The notes below the pieces were generated by a model. The model did no database searches. It was not told the origin of the DNA and saw only the letters and a program-made list of their open reading frames with translations. Positions 48,992 through 57,804 of a DNA stretch of 64,000 nt are shown here, one piece after another. Position 1 is the first letter of the stretch. Every line of letters starts with the position of its first letter. This DNA is from Candidatus Altimarinota bacterium (GTDB lineage Bacteria > Patescibacteriota > Gracilibacteria > UM-FILTER-43-11), in contig JANQKP010000003.1 of assembly GCA_028281045.1 (NCBI GenBank), positions 186,001 through 250,000 on the forward strand, in the 5' to 3' direction. A program made the position numbers and the translations under genes.

Positions 48992-49681
48992 ATGAAGGAG
49001 TCGCCCGATCTTATTATTACCGTGGGTCTACCCGCAGCTGGGAAAACAACGGCCACAAAGCCATTGATTGATATGGGCATGCACTATATTAGATATGCCG
49101 ATGCACAAATGAGGTTTGAAAGAAACTCAGCAATGAGCAAGGTTATTATGGATAGATACATGCACTTATTCAACACCCATAACAGCGAAAAGCCTGCAGC
49201 CGAATATCTAGAAAAAGCTCCCCATATAGCCATTATGAGGTCCATGCTAAACCGCGTAATGAACTGGTCCGAAAAAAATGTAAGAAGTGTGATAGACCAT
49301 GTGAACAATTTAAAATCTTTTAGAAAAGATATTTTTAAAATATTACTGGAAAATCCAAAGGGTGAAAACATAGATGTGGCAGCCTTGTGGGTCGACACCC
49401 CTCTTGATCTAGCATTGAGAAATTTAGCTACAAGGAAGGAGGCTGGAGAAAGAGAAAGAGAACATGAAGAGTGGTATATAAGAGAATGTCAAAAAGAATT
49501 TGAGCCCCCAACAAAGCGTGAGGGGTTCTCAAGAATTATTCATATACGCCCGGAAGATGACACAATGAAAAAACTCGAAGAAGCTGGTATTCGGGAACAA
49601 AGACCAGAGGAATTGTTATTTGTAGAGAGCGGTATTCAGGAGGAATTGGATGAATATTTAGAGGCAAATGATCTACCGTAG
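48992..49681 (+). CDS. P-loop kinase/NTPase (AAA_33-like), cassette gene A
   Basis: Walker A GLPAAGKTT near N-terminus. Confidence 0.7.
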   Translation: MKESPDLIITVGLPAAGKTTATKPLIDMGMHYIRYADAQMRFERNSAMSKVIMDRYMHLFNTHNSEKPAAEYLEKAPHIAIMRSMLNRVMNWSEKNVRSVIDHVNNLKSFRKDIFKILLENPKGENIDVAALWVDTPLDLALRNLATRKEAGEREREHEEWYIRECQKEFEPPTKREGFSRIIHIRPEDDTMKKLEEAGIREQRPEELLFVESGIQEELDEYLEANDLP

Positions 49682-49709
49682 CATTCAAAACTACTTTATT
49701 GAGACAAAA

Positions 49710-49769
49710 AAGTTCTAATCTCGTCTACTACGTTCCGCAATTAAATTATGACCCTGTGGGTCATTTTTT
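49710..49769 (+). repeat. Degenerate tRNA-Asp 3'-end + terminator repeat R1
   Basis: AAGTTCTAATCTCGTCTACTACGTTCCGCAATTA then hairpin ATGACCC-TGT-GGGTCAT and T run. Confidence 0.7.
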
Positions 49770-49826
49770 AGTAATTGACTGATTAATGAATTGGGGGTAT
49801 TCTACACAACCAATAATCACACTACT

Positions 49827-50240
49827 ATGACATCAACCGAAGAATATTATCCAACATTAGAAGATCTAACAGCAAACGGAGTAACATTAGAAGAAGGTGT
49901 TGAATTGGTCGAAAGGTCACATTCTCTAGAAAGCGATTATGAAGGCTTAGATGTTGGAGTTGAAGGGCCAGCACCCATCCTGATTATCAAAACTAGGGAC
50001 GGTGTATTTAAGGCGTTCTTTATGATGCCAGTTGCCAACAATATGAGTAAAAACCTTTACGATGTGCACGAGGGAAAGGGTGAATCAGCTGAAGCTGCTA
50101 GACTAGCTGCCATCGAAGCGATTATCGCGCACATTCGAGCTCAAGCTGCTGAAATTGAAGATTACATTGATTACAGATCAGCAACCGATGAGTTGGCCGA
50201 ATTAATTAATGAGGAAGAAAAGAAGGGGGAGAAGAAATAA
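49827..50240 (+). CDS. Hypothetical protein, cassette gene B
   Basis: ORF from ATG 49827 (track start TTG 49791). Confidence 0.55.
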   Translation: MTSTEEYYPTLEDLTANGVTLEEGVELVERSHSLESDYEGLDVGVEGPAPILIIKTRDGVFKAFFMMPVANNMSKNLYDVHEGKGESAEAARLAAIEAIIAHIRAQAAEIEDYIDYRSATDELAELINEEEKKGEKK

Positions 50241-50301
50241 AGTTCTAAAACTGTCCCGTCCGTTTCTCCATTTATATATTGGCTTAAATAAGCCATTTTT
50301 T
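50240..50301 (+). repeat. Degenerate tRNA-Asp 3'-end + terminator repeat R2
   Basis: AAGTTCTAAAACTGTCCCGTCCGTTTCTCCATTTA, 12-nt exact GTCCCGTCCGTT match to tRNA-Asp, hairpin GGCTT-AAAT-AAGCC, T run. Confidence 0.8.
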
Positions 50302-51139
50302 AGGCGTTTAGGGCAAGATATCCGCCGGGGTAAACCAGTGCACCTTTATGTAAAACTGGATTGGCTAAGTCCGTTTCACCAACGAAGCTACCTTCTCTGC
50401 CAAAAGTAATTACCCTACCTCCTGAATGCTTAGCAAAATGAACAGGGAGAATGCCGTCATACACATTGGCATTTCTAATTAGAATTCCTTTTAGGTTTCC
50501 ACCAACAAATGCAATGTTGCGTCCAGCACGACCATTTATCTCGGGTATAGGGGCGTCTTCCTTAACGATTTCTAGGTCTTGTTCAGCAAAGAAGTACTTA
50601 AGAACCTGGTGCTCTTCTAGTAATTCATCAAATCTTCTAGCCATAACTTTCTTTTGCTCATTACCACTGAAGGGTAGCTGCCCGTCCTCCTGTATTCCAT
50701 TATCCTCATCAATTCTAATGGTGTAGCCAAGCCTAGGTGAGTGTGAGCAAGTGAATAGAGCCTGCCTGGCATCACGAGCGCCAACAACAATCTCCCAAGC
50801 CATACTTCCATCTCTAAATCGCTTGGTGCCGTTAACAGGGTCTAGGGTAATGCAGATATCCTCTTCGCCCGTAAACTGAGTAACTTCCTTGGTATCTTCT
50901 TCAGCCATAACAATACAGCGTCTTAATTCAGTCCTAAGTAGTTTCGACAAAATTATCGACTGCAGTGCGAGGTCAGCCTCCGTCACCAAATCAATCGCCT
51001 CATTACCAGTCGCTGTTTTTGAGCTAGACTTAATATCGGTACCCTTCTCTTGGATTCTAATGCCTTCTTTTCCTGCCTCTTCTAAGGTTTCAGGTAGAAC
51101 ATCGTTAAGAATCTGGATGACTCGCTCTGGTGACAACAT
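50300..51139 (-). CDS. Inositol-monophosphatase/CysQ-family phosphatase, cassette gene C (inverted)
   Basis: VTEADLALQ, MAEEDTKEV, ITLDPVNGTKRFRDG, HFAKHSGGRVI motifs of the IMPase superfamily. Confidence 0.75.
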   Translation of the reverse strand: MLSPERVIQILNDVLPETLEEAGKEGIRIQEKGTDIKSSSKTATGNEAIDLVTEADLALQSIILSKLLRTELRRCIVMAEEDTKEVTQFTGEEDICITLDPVNGTKRFRDGSMAWEIVVGARDARQALFTCSHSPRLGYTIRIDEDNGIQEDGQLPFSGNEQKKVMARRFDELLEEHQVLKYFFAEQDLEIVKEDAPIPEINGRAGRNIAFVGGNLKGILIRNANVYDGILPVHFAKHSGGRVITFGREGSFVGETDLANPVLHKGALVYPGGYLALNA

Positions 51140-51219
51140 ATTAAGTAGATTATGGTTGGCTATCCTACTGAATAACGCTCATTTTGTCAATGAATAGCCT
51201 GGAGTCCACCAAAGTACAA

Positions 51220-51279
51220 AAGCTCTAAAACTATCCTGTCCATTCCGCCATTTACACATTTGAATAAATATGTTATTTT
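51220..51279 (+). repeat. Degenerate tRNA-Asp 3'-end + terminator repeat R3
   Basis: AAGCTCTAAAACTATCCTGTCCATTCCGCCATTTACACATTTGAATAAATATGTTATTTT. Confidence 0.8.
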
Positions 51280-51300
51280 GGTATGCCATTAGAATAAATA

Positions 51301-52170
51301 ATGAACAAAGCCCCCGAAGTAAATCATGATGAAAATGTAGCCAAAATTGATTTTGGCGATAGTAGTGTAAAAGTTGCTTATAGTCAGCATAATATTCCAC
51401 AGCTATTCCCGACTAACGCTGAAGATTTCGTTTCAGATATAGACGGCGTATTTTTGGAGGGCATTGGTGACTATATAGAAGATCCATCATGGATTTTAAC
51501 CGTGATGTCGGAAAGCATAGATTATAGTGAGTTAGTTGAGGAAAGTCGTAAAAAAGCATTACCAATATTCTTGCCAGATGTTGTTATCCCTGGAATAAAA
51601 ATGAAAAATCGTATTGAGATGGGAATTACTGGGGTTGAGGGTTATGCAGCATTTGAGCTTGCATTGAGAGCTCGCAAAAAAATAAAGGAGACGGAAGATA
51701 AATCCCGGCGTAATTTTATGAAATTACTTGGAATAACCGCTGGAGCCTGGTTGGCGTTACCCATCACTGCTAAGGCAGCCAGAGTAGCCTCACTGCATTC
51801 CGGAATAGGTCAAAGTGCTTCATCTGCCTTAGTGTCTGCTACCCACCTTTCACATCCTGAGCTTTATGGCGTCACTGTTAAGCTCAGAAGCCTTATAATG
51901 GCTTATAAGACTGTACTAATGATGCGTGCAAAAATAGTAAATAATCCTGCACTAGTGGTTGGTGGCATGCATACAGATGTAGTAGATAAAATTATTCGAC
52001 TAAAAACAAATGATGGAGAGTTTATGCAGACTGGCCTAAGCTTAAGAAAGCTATTCTATTCGGGTGATGTAACTAAATCTCAAACTTTCCATAGCTTAGG
52101 GCAATTTCAATTCGAACCTGAAGTTGAAAAATGGGGATATAACATCCACGATATACCTCAGCTTCACTAG
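51301..52170 (+). CDS. Hypothetical protein with internal Tat-like motif, cassette gene D
   Basis: 289-aa ORF; SRRNFMKLLGITAGAWLALPITAKAA in mid-protein. Confidence 0.6.
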   Translation: MNKAPEVNHDENVAKIDFGDSSVKVAYSQHNIPQLFPTNAEDFVSDIDGVFLEGIGDYIEDPSWILTVMSESIDYSELVEESRKKALPIFLPDVVIPGIKMKNRIEMGITGVEGYAAFELALRARKKIKETEDKSRRNFMKLLGITAGAWLALPITAKAARVASLHSGIGQSASSALVSATHLSHPELYGVTVKLRSLIMAYKTVLMMRAKIVNNPALVVGGMHTDVVDKIIRLKTNDGEFMQTGLSLRKLFYSGDVTKSQTFHSLGQFQFEPEVEKWGYNIHDIPQLH

Positions 52171-52183
52171 AGACTGTAGAGAT

Positions 52184-52231
52184 AAAGTAAAACTACCCCG
52201 TCAGTTTCGATCTCTTATGGGGGATTTTTTG
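52184..52231 (+). repeat. Degenerate tRNA-Asp 3'-end + terminator repeat R4
   Basis: AAAGTAAAACTACCCCGTCAGTTTCGATCTCTTATGGGGGATTTTTT, aligns to R2. Confidence 0.55.
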
Positions 52232-52244
52232 CTATACTTAAGCT

Positions 52245-52595
52245 GTGAAAAAAGAACACCCTATATACACCATGAGCTTTGCAAAGGTTTACCCTTGCTA
52301 TGTTGAAAAGGCTGAGAAAAAAGGGCGAACTAAAGATGAGGTAGACGAACTTATGCGTTGGCTCACGGGCTACACCCAAAAAAAACTTGAGAAACAAGTT
52401 TCTGAAGAAATATCTGTTAGAGATTTTTTTGATCAGGCGCCTAAAATGAACCCTTCTCGCAAACTCATTAAAGGGGTTGTTTGTGGGATTCGCGTAGAAG
52501 AAGTGAAAGAGCCTCTTATGCGAGAGATTCGCTATCTCGACAAGCTCATCGATGAACTTGCCAAGGGTAAAGATATGGAAAAGATTAAGCGGTAG
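52245..52595 (+). CDS. DUF2200 family protein, cassette gene E
   Basis: [37 protein letters not shown]...[42 protein letters not shown]. Confidence 0.85.
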   Translation: MKKEHPIYTMSFAKVYPCYVEKAEKKGRTKDEVDELMRWLTGYTQKKLEKQVSEEISVRDFFDQAPKMNPSRKLIKGVVCGIRVEEVKEPLMREIRYLDKLIDELAKGKDMEKIKR

Positions 52596-52608
52596 CTAAA
52601 ACAAGGTT

Positions 52609-53304
52609 ATGTTAAAAGAACTTAAATCGGAATTAAAATCTTTGGCAGATTCTCAAAAGGCAAAAGATTCACAGTGGTTTTTTAAGACAGGTAAAGGCGA
52701 ATATGGTGAAGGAGATGTCTTTCATGGAATTACAGTACCAGCCCTTAGAAAGGTGTCTAAAAAGTATATAAAATTGCTCCTGAAAGACATAGAAAAGCTC
52801 TTATATAGCAAATATCACGAGGAGCGCCTTTTAAGCCTGTATATTCTTGTGCTTCAGTACTCTAAAGGAGATGAAAGTGCTAAAGAAGAAATTTATAATT
52901 TCTACTACAAACATAGATCCCAGGTAAACAACTGGGATTTAGTAGACTCTTCTGCTCATAAAATTATGGGAGACTATTTAATGGAAAGAGATCGTTCTAT
53001 TTTATATAAAATGGCTCAGTCTAAAGACTTGTGGACGAAAAGAATATCTATTATTACCACTTATGCCTTTATTAAAAATAACGATTTCAAAGATACGATA
53101 AAAATTTCTGAAATACTTTTGAAAGACGAGCACGATCTAATCCACAAAGCCGTTGGGTGGATGCTTAGAGAGGTTGGTAAAAAAGATATGAAAACAGAAG
53201 AAGCTTTTCTTAAAAAACATTATAAAAAAATGCCAAGAACTATGCTTAGGTACGCCATAGAAAAATTTCCTGAATCTAAAAGAGCTTTCTATATGAAGAA
53301 GTAA
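52609..53304 (+). CDS. DNA alkylation repair (AlkD-like HEAT-repeat) protein, cassette gene F
   Basis: FHGITVPALRKVSKKY, NNWDLVDSSAHKIMGDYL, HKAVGWMLREVGKKD, MLRYAIEKFPE. Confidence 0.88.
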   Translation: MLKELKSELKSLADSQKAKDSQWFFKTGKGEYGEGDVFHGITVPALRKVSKKYIKLLLKDIEKLLYSKYHEERLLSLYILVLQYSKGDESAKEEIYNFYYKHRSQVNNWDLVDSSAHKIMGDYLMERDRSILYKMAQSKDLWTKRISIITTYAFIKNNDFKDTIKISEILLKDEHDLIHKAVGWMLREVGKKDMKTEEAFLKKHYKKMPRTMLRYAIEKFPESKRAFYMKK

Positions 53305-53312
53305 GACCTTAA

Positions 53313-53372
53313 AAGTCTTCAAATTACTCCATCTATTCCTCCATTTACATATTTATTTAAATATGTTATTTT
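53313..53372 (+). repeat. Degenerate tRNA-Asp 3'-end + terminator repeat R5
   Basis: AAGTCTTCAAATTACTCCATCTATTCCTCCATTTACATATTTATTTAAATATGTTATTTT; close to R3. Confidence 0.7.
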
Positions 53373-53380
53373 AACAAACC

Positions 53381-54031
53381 ATGAGCTACCTAATTGAACA
53401 CCCCAGTTTTTACATTCCTATTCCTGATTCTACAGGGGTTGAATCTTATAGAAAAAAATTAGCTGAACTTGGTATTCAGCCTGAATTTGAAGAGCTAAAA
53501 GATTCAAAATTGGAATTATTACAAGGAGAAGATCCCGTTACTCCTGCCGAGGGATTTTTGAATCATCGCCATTTTTTACTGCGCTGTATGAACGCCAGCC
53601 TAACAAGAGGACATATTATTGATACTCTAACTCAAAATGGTATTACAGAAATAATCATCCCTAGCTCAGAAGAGGATGCTGCCATCGAGACATTGAGCAA
53701 GTACGGAGATCCAGGAGGAATAGATTGGAGAATTGCCCATTTAACACATAGATTGCATGACTTTGGAAATGTAATACCTCCCAATACTGCTCGAGGGCAA
53801 TTGAGATATAAAATTCAAAGAAATTGGGCAACAGGCATCACGGCTGACTTCAGCCACATCCTTAATGAAGGTTGGTTGCCAAGTAGTTTTACCAACGATG
53901 ACATGATGGAGTTTAATCAAAACGCCTCACTTAAATCTCAAAATGACATACTGCTTACAAACTTATTACTAGAAAGAGTCATAGCTGCACTAATAGCTAT
54001 TCGAGGGGCAGACAACCTGCAAAAGAATTAG
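53381..54031 (+). CDS. Hypothetical protein, cassette gene G
   Basis: 216-aa ORF starting 9 nt after R5. Confidence 0.6.
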   Translation: MSYLIEHPSFYIPIPDSTGVESYRKKLAELGIQPEFEELKDSKLELLQGEDPVTPAEGFLNHRHFLLRCMNASLTRGHIIDTLTQNGITEIIIPSSEEDAAIETLSKYGDPGGIDWRIAHLTHRLHDFGNVIPPNTARGQLRYKIQRNWATGITADFSHILNEGWLPSSFTNDDMMEFNQNASLKSQNDILLTNLLLERVIAALIAIRGADNLQKN

Positions 54032-54053
54032 ATGCTATACTAAAGAAAAAATT

Positions 54054-55223
54054 ATGAGAAAATTAAGCACATTAAGCTCTGTCGGATACTTAAACTTGCA
54101 CTTCACGTTGCATCAATTTGGGCAGGGTATTAGCTATATTTTTTCTGGAATTTTTCTTTACCAAATTGGGGTCCAACTTTGGCAAATCTACCTCATTTGG
54201 GCTGCTACTTTTATGACCCGATTCATTTTAAGGCCTTTTGCTGCAAAATTTGCCATGGAAGTTGGCCTCAAAAAGACAGTTATGTTTGGCTCTGCTTTTT
54301 ATTCCACTATGTATCTCGCCCTAGGTCAGGTTCAAGGCATCGATAAGTGGCTTGCTTTATTTGTGCTTTTAGTAGGAGTAACTGATGTACTTTATTGGCT
54401 ACCTTATCACGCTTATTTTTCTATGGTGGGCCACATAAAAAGTCGTGGAAAAGAAACGAGCATACGAGATGCCCTGCGCAACATCGCAGGCTTTTTGTCT
54501 CCACTTGTTGGAGGGATCTTTATCAATACGTATGGGTATGGTCCTGCCTTCGTTGCAACAGCAGCAATAATGATTATGGCCACCATTCCACTTTATTACG
54601 CACCCGAGGTAGAAATACGTAAAATGGGATTCAAGGAAGCTCTGCAAAAAATAGACAAGAAAGGTTTTTGGATTTATGCCGGAGACGGTTTCTTTACACA
54701 CAGTTCTTTTGTCTGGAAATTTGTTTTATTTTTGCTTGTTCTAGATCTTACAACCTTTGGGGGTCTTTTGGGGCTAGCCGTATTTTTACAAGCCCTGGGC
54801 ATCTTTGCCATAGGCAAACTCTTCGATAAAAACAAAACATCTAGACTGTATAAGTACGGACTTCTTTTTGCTGCAGGAGCTGTAATTGGACGAGCTCTAT
54901 TTGCCTTTAGCATTGTGGAAGTAATCGCCTTAGACATACTCTTCATGCTGGGGTATGGAATCTATGGACCCATTCTTAATTCTGCCTATTACAACACCTC
55001 TCGCAAATCTGAATCTACCTTATGGTTTCAATACTTCGCAGAAACGGGTTGGGATGTAGGAACAGCCTCTGCTGCCCTTATTGGGGCTTTCATGCTTTAC
55101 CAAGGCTATGATGTAAGAGCAACTATGATTTTTACTGTAGCAGGAACACTCATCATAATGTCATTCTTAAGTAATTACTTTAAAAACGCTCTGGAAACAG
55201 AGAAGGTTCCAATTGAAAAATAG
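54054..55223 (+). CDS. MFS-type transporter
   Basis: About 12 TM segments, MFS-like layout. Confidence 0.75.
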   Translation: MRKLSTLSSVGYLNLHFTLHQFGQGISYIFSGIFLYQIGVQLWQIYLIWAATFMTRFILRPFAAKFAMEVGLKKTVMFGSAFYSTMYLALGQVQGIDKWLALFVLLVGVTDVLYWLPYHAYFSMVGHIKSRGKETSIRDALRNIAGFLSPLVGGIFINTYGYGPAFVATAAIMIMATIPLYYAPEVEIRKMGFKEALQKIDKKGFWIYAGDGFFTHSSFVWKFVLFLLVLDLTTFGGLLGLAVFLQALGIFAIGKLFDKNKTSRLYKYGLLFAAGAVIGRALFAFSIVEVIALDILFMLGYGIYGPILNSAYYNTSRKSESTLWFQYFAETGWDVGTASAALIGAFMLYQGYDVRATMIFTVAGTLIIMSFLSNYFKNALETEKVPIEK

Positions 55224-55243
55224 GCTTTTGCTATAATAAAGAT

Positions 55244-55906
55244 ATGAAATTTAAAAATCCTTTCAAAAAGAAGCCTAAACATAAAAAAATGCACATACTA
55301 ATTGGAGTAATAGCAGTTCTTTTTATTGCATGGGTGTCTTGGGGGTATTTTTCTGTAAGCAGTATTGAAGAACTTCCGTATGAAGTACTGCAAGAAGACA
55401 AAGAATATGAAATAAGAGAAATTAAAAAGCATATTGTGGCCCAGACCACGGTGGAAGGTGCCTTTAGAGATGGGAACAACAATGCTTTTAGGATCATTGC
55501 GGGCTACATTTTTGGAGACAACAAAAGAAAGGAGCCCATTGCTATGACCACGCCGGTGATTCAAGAAGAATCTGAGCCTATTGCTATGACAACCCCTGTA
55601 ATTACAGATGAAGAAGGTGGTGCGTTTAAAATGGCCTTTGTTATGCCTAGTAAATACACTTTAGAAACTTTACCAGAGCCCCTAGATAAAAGAGTGGAAA
55701 TTGTAGAAGTAGAACCTTATAAAGTGGCTGCTCTAAGATTTTCTGGTTTCTACAGAGAAAGTAACTACGATAAAAACAAGGTGCTTCTTGCCAGCTATCT
55801 AGAAAGAGACGGCATTGAGTTCTCTAAGATCGTTTCCGCTGGATACAATCCACCTTGGACTCCGCCTTTTATGACCAGGCTCGAGGTGTGGGCGCTAATA
55901 GACTAG
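55244..55906 (+). CDS. SOUL heme-binding family protein
   Basis: LPYEVLQEDKEYEIREIKKHIVAQT...FRIIAGYIFGDNKRKEPIAMTTPVI... Confidence 0.9.
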   Translation: MKFKNPFKKKPKHKKMHILIGVIAVLFIAWVSWGYFSVSSIEELPYEVLQEDKEYEIREIKKHIVAQTTVEGAFRDGNNNAFRIIAGYIFGDNKRKEPIAMTTPVIQEESEPIAMTTPVITDEEGGAFKMAFVMPSKYTLETLPEPLDKRVEIVEVEPYKVAALRFSGFYRESNYDKNKVLLASYLERDGIEFSKIVSAGYNPPWTPPFMTRLEVWALID

Positions 55907-56352
55907 GTTAAAAATGGTCCGCCTTCAACTTCTTTAACCATTTTTCTGTAGTAGTATTGCTCCATGAAGTAGGTCAGCCCTAGGGTGACAAAAATAACTC
56001 CAAAGGCAATGGCCATTTGCATATTTAGATTGTCTAACTGGAAGATCATCTCTTTAATACTGGCAATGATCCCCACATTAACAATGAGGGAAACGTTTAG
56101 ACTGCCATAACGCATGAAAGAGCGCACCACGTAGAACATTTCAAGAAGAATAAGTACAAATAGGCTATCTTGAATGGCTACATCAAAGTTCTGATGGAAA
56201 AGCGCTTCAAAAGCATTGATCACAAGCATTACAGAAGCAATGAGAAGGTGAAGACAAATCACAAAGGCAATGGTCTTACTGACGATCTCAAGAAATTTTA
56301 GGGAACCCTCTTGGATAGCGGAAGTAGCTTTTTTAGAACGATTGGCTTTCAT
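55903..56352 (-). CDS. PsiE-like membrane protein
   Basis: Four TM; LKFLEIVSKTIAFVICLHLLIASVMLVINAFEAL; start chosen at MKANRSKK. Confidence 0.6.
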   Translation of the reverse strand: MKANRSKKATSAIQEGSLKFLEIVSKTIAFVICLHLLIASVMLVINAFEALFHQNFDVAIQDSLFVLILLEMFYVVRSFMRYGSLNVSLIVNVGIIASIKEMIFQLDNLNMQMAIAFGVIFVTLGLTYFMEQYYYRKMVKEVEGGPFLT

Positions 56353-56429
56353 AGTTTTAGTTAGATTGTGTTCGAATTCTAACACAAGATTCAATTTGGT
56401 ATAATAAAAATAATTTAACAAACAAAAAT

Positions 56430-56804
56430 ATGGAAATTTCAATTCTTGCCGCCAAAATTTTATCTATTATCTACCTCTCTGTAGCCGTTGCTGCTTTTCG
56501 CAATGCTTTCGATTACGAAAAGATCGTAAAGAACTTTGAAGACTCACCAGCGCTAACTATTATTACCGCTTACATGGCTATTTTCGTTGGGATGCTGCTA
56601 ATTACCTACCACAACATTTGGGTAAAAGATTGGCCAGTGCTTATTACGTTCATGGGATGGGCTATCACCATCAAGGGTGTGGCTTTTCTTGCCTACCCAG
56701 AGCTTTTAGGAGCTTTCAAAGGTAAGTTCAAAAACACCCAGAAGTGGGGACCACTGCTTCTTGCTCTTGGACTTTTATTTGGATACTTCGGTTTCGTAGT
56801 TTAA
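56430..56804 (+). CDS. Small membrane protein
   Basis: 124-aa multi-TM ORF. Confidence 0.6.
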   Translation: MEISILAAKILSIIYLSVAVAAFRNAFDYEKIVKNFEDSPALTIITAYMAIFVGMLLITYHNIWVKDWPVLITFMGWAITIKGVAFLAYPELLGAFKGKFKNTQKWGPLLLALGLLFGYFGFVV

Positions 56805-56808
56805 AAAA

Positions 56809-57801
56809 ATGAAGAGATTATTCATCTTACTTTTAATCGTTGTTGCCCTAAGCAGCTGCTCTATGGAGGAGGATAAAATGCTTATTGTGCTTAATGCGCC
56901 TTCTGTAAACGATGAATATTACGCTGAAGTCTTTGAGGGAATTTTAGATTTCCACGTAGACTTTGCAAAAAAGGTTATAGGGAATGACGAAGTGATTGTT
57001 TTAGCTGATGCAGATACTATGCCTCTACTTGAAGACAGACTGCCTGCAGAAAACTTATTAGAAGCTGAAATTGCAGACATTTGGATGCGAGATTTCACCA
57101 CGGTGAATCCGCTATTACCTATAGAGTTTGTTTATTTACCTTCTTATCTTGAAGAAGAACATGCAGAAGCGGTACAAGGTAGCTTTTTCGATTTCGCTGA
57201 AGAGCACAATCTTAACTTTGTAAGAACAGATCTTATTTTAGATGGAGGTAATGTGGTGGATAACTATGTAGATAAGATCATCGTCACCGAAAGATTCTTA
57301 GAAGATAATGAAATTGAATACGAAGAAGCAAAAATAGCCATGGAAGAAGTGGCTGGAGTGCAAATGGCTATTATCCCTTACGATGATGAGATCATGGGCC
57401 ATGCAGACGGCATGCTGATGTGGCTAGATGACAACACCATTGCCGTAAATAAATATGAAGAACCTTTTAGATCTACCGTTTTAGATGAGCTTAATATTAG
57501 TTTCCGAGACGTGAGAATTGTAGAAGTAGAAGCAGACTTTAAAATAGACGAATGGAAAGACTTTGCCTCTGCCTGTGGCATTAATGTGAATGCGCTTACC
57601 ACCTTTAAGAACATTTATGTGCCTGTTTTTGGTTCTGAACTCGATGATAAGTTCATTGAACTTATTTCTAAACACACAGATAAAAAAATCATTCCCATCA
57701 ACGCGGAAAATGTCTGCTTTATGGGCGGAAGTGTGCGCTGCCTAAGTTGGCAAATCACAGGTAGCAATGCCAATAAACTCTTAGAAGCTGCTAAGAATTA
57801 G
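56809..57801 (+). CDS. Peptidyl-arginine/agmatine deiminase-family lipoprotein
   Basis: Lipobox ALSSC; DIWMRDFTTVNP, LDGGNVVDNY, MGHADGMLMWLDDN, ENVCFMGGSVRCLSW. Confidence 0.8.
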   Translation: MKRLFILLLIVVALSSCSMEEDKMLIVLNAPSVNDEYYAEVFEGILDFHVDFAKKVIGNDEVIVLADADTMPLLEDRLPAENLLEAEIADIWMRDFTTVNPLLPIEFVYLPSYLEEEHAEAVQGSFFDFAEEHNLNFVRTDLILDGGNVVDNYVDKIIVTERFLEDNEIEYEEAKIAMEEVAGVQMAIIPYDDEIMGHADGMLMWLDDNTIAVNKYEEPFRSTVLDELNISFRDVRIVEVEADFKIDEWKDFASACGINVNALTTFKNIYVPVFGSELDDKFIELISKHTDKKIIPINAENVCFMGGSVRCLSWQITGSNANKLLEAAKN

Positions 57802-57804
57802 AGC

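Noticed and set aside
52595-52612. A sixth tRNA-Asp-like repeat between the DUF2200 and AlkD-like genes
   Set aside because: Only GCTAAAAC is similar, too short to support; genes E and F are treated as one unit.
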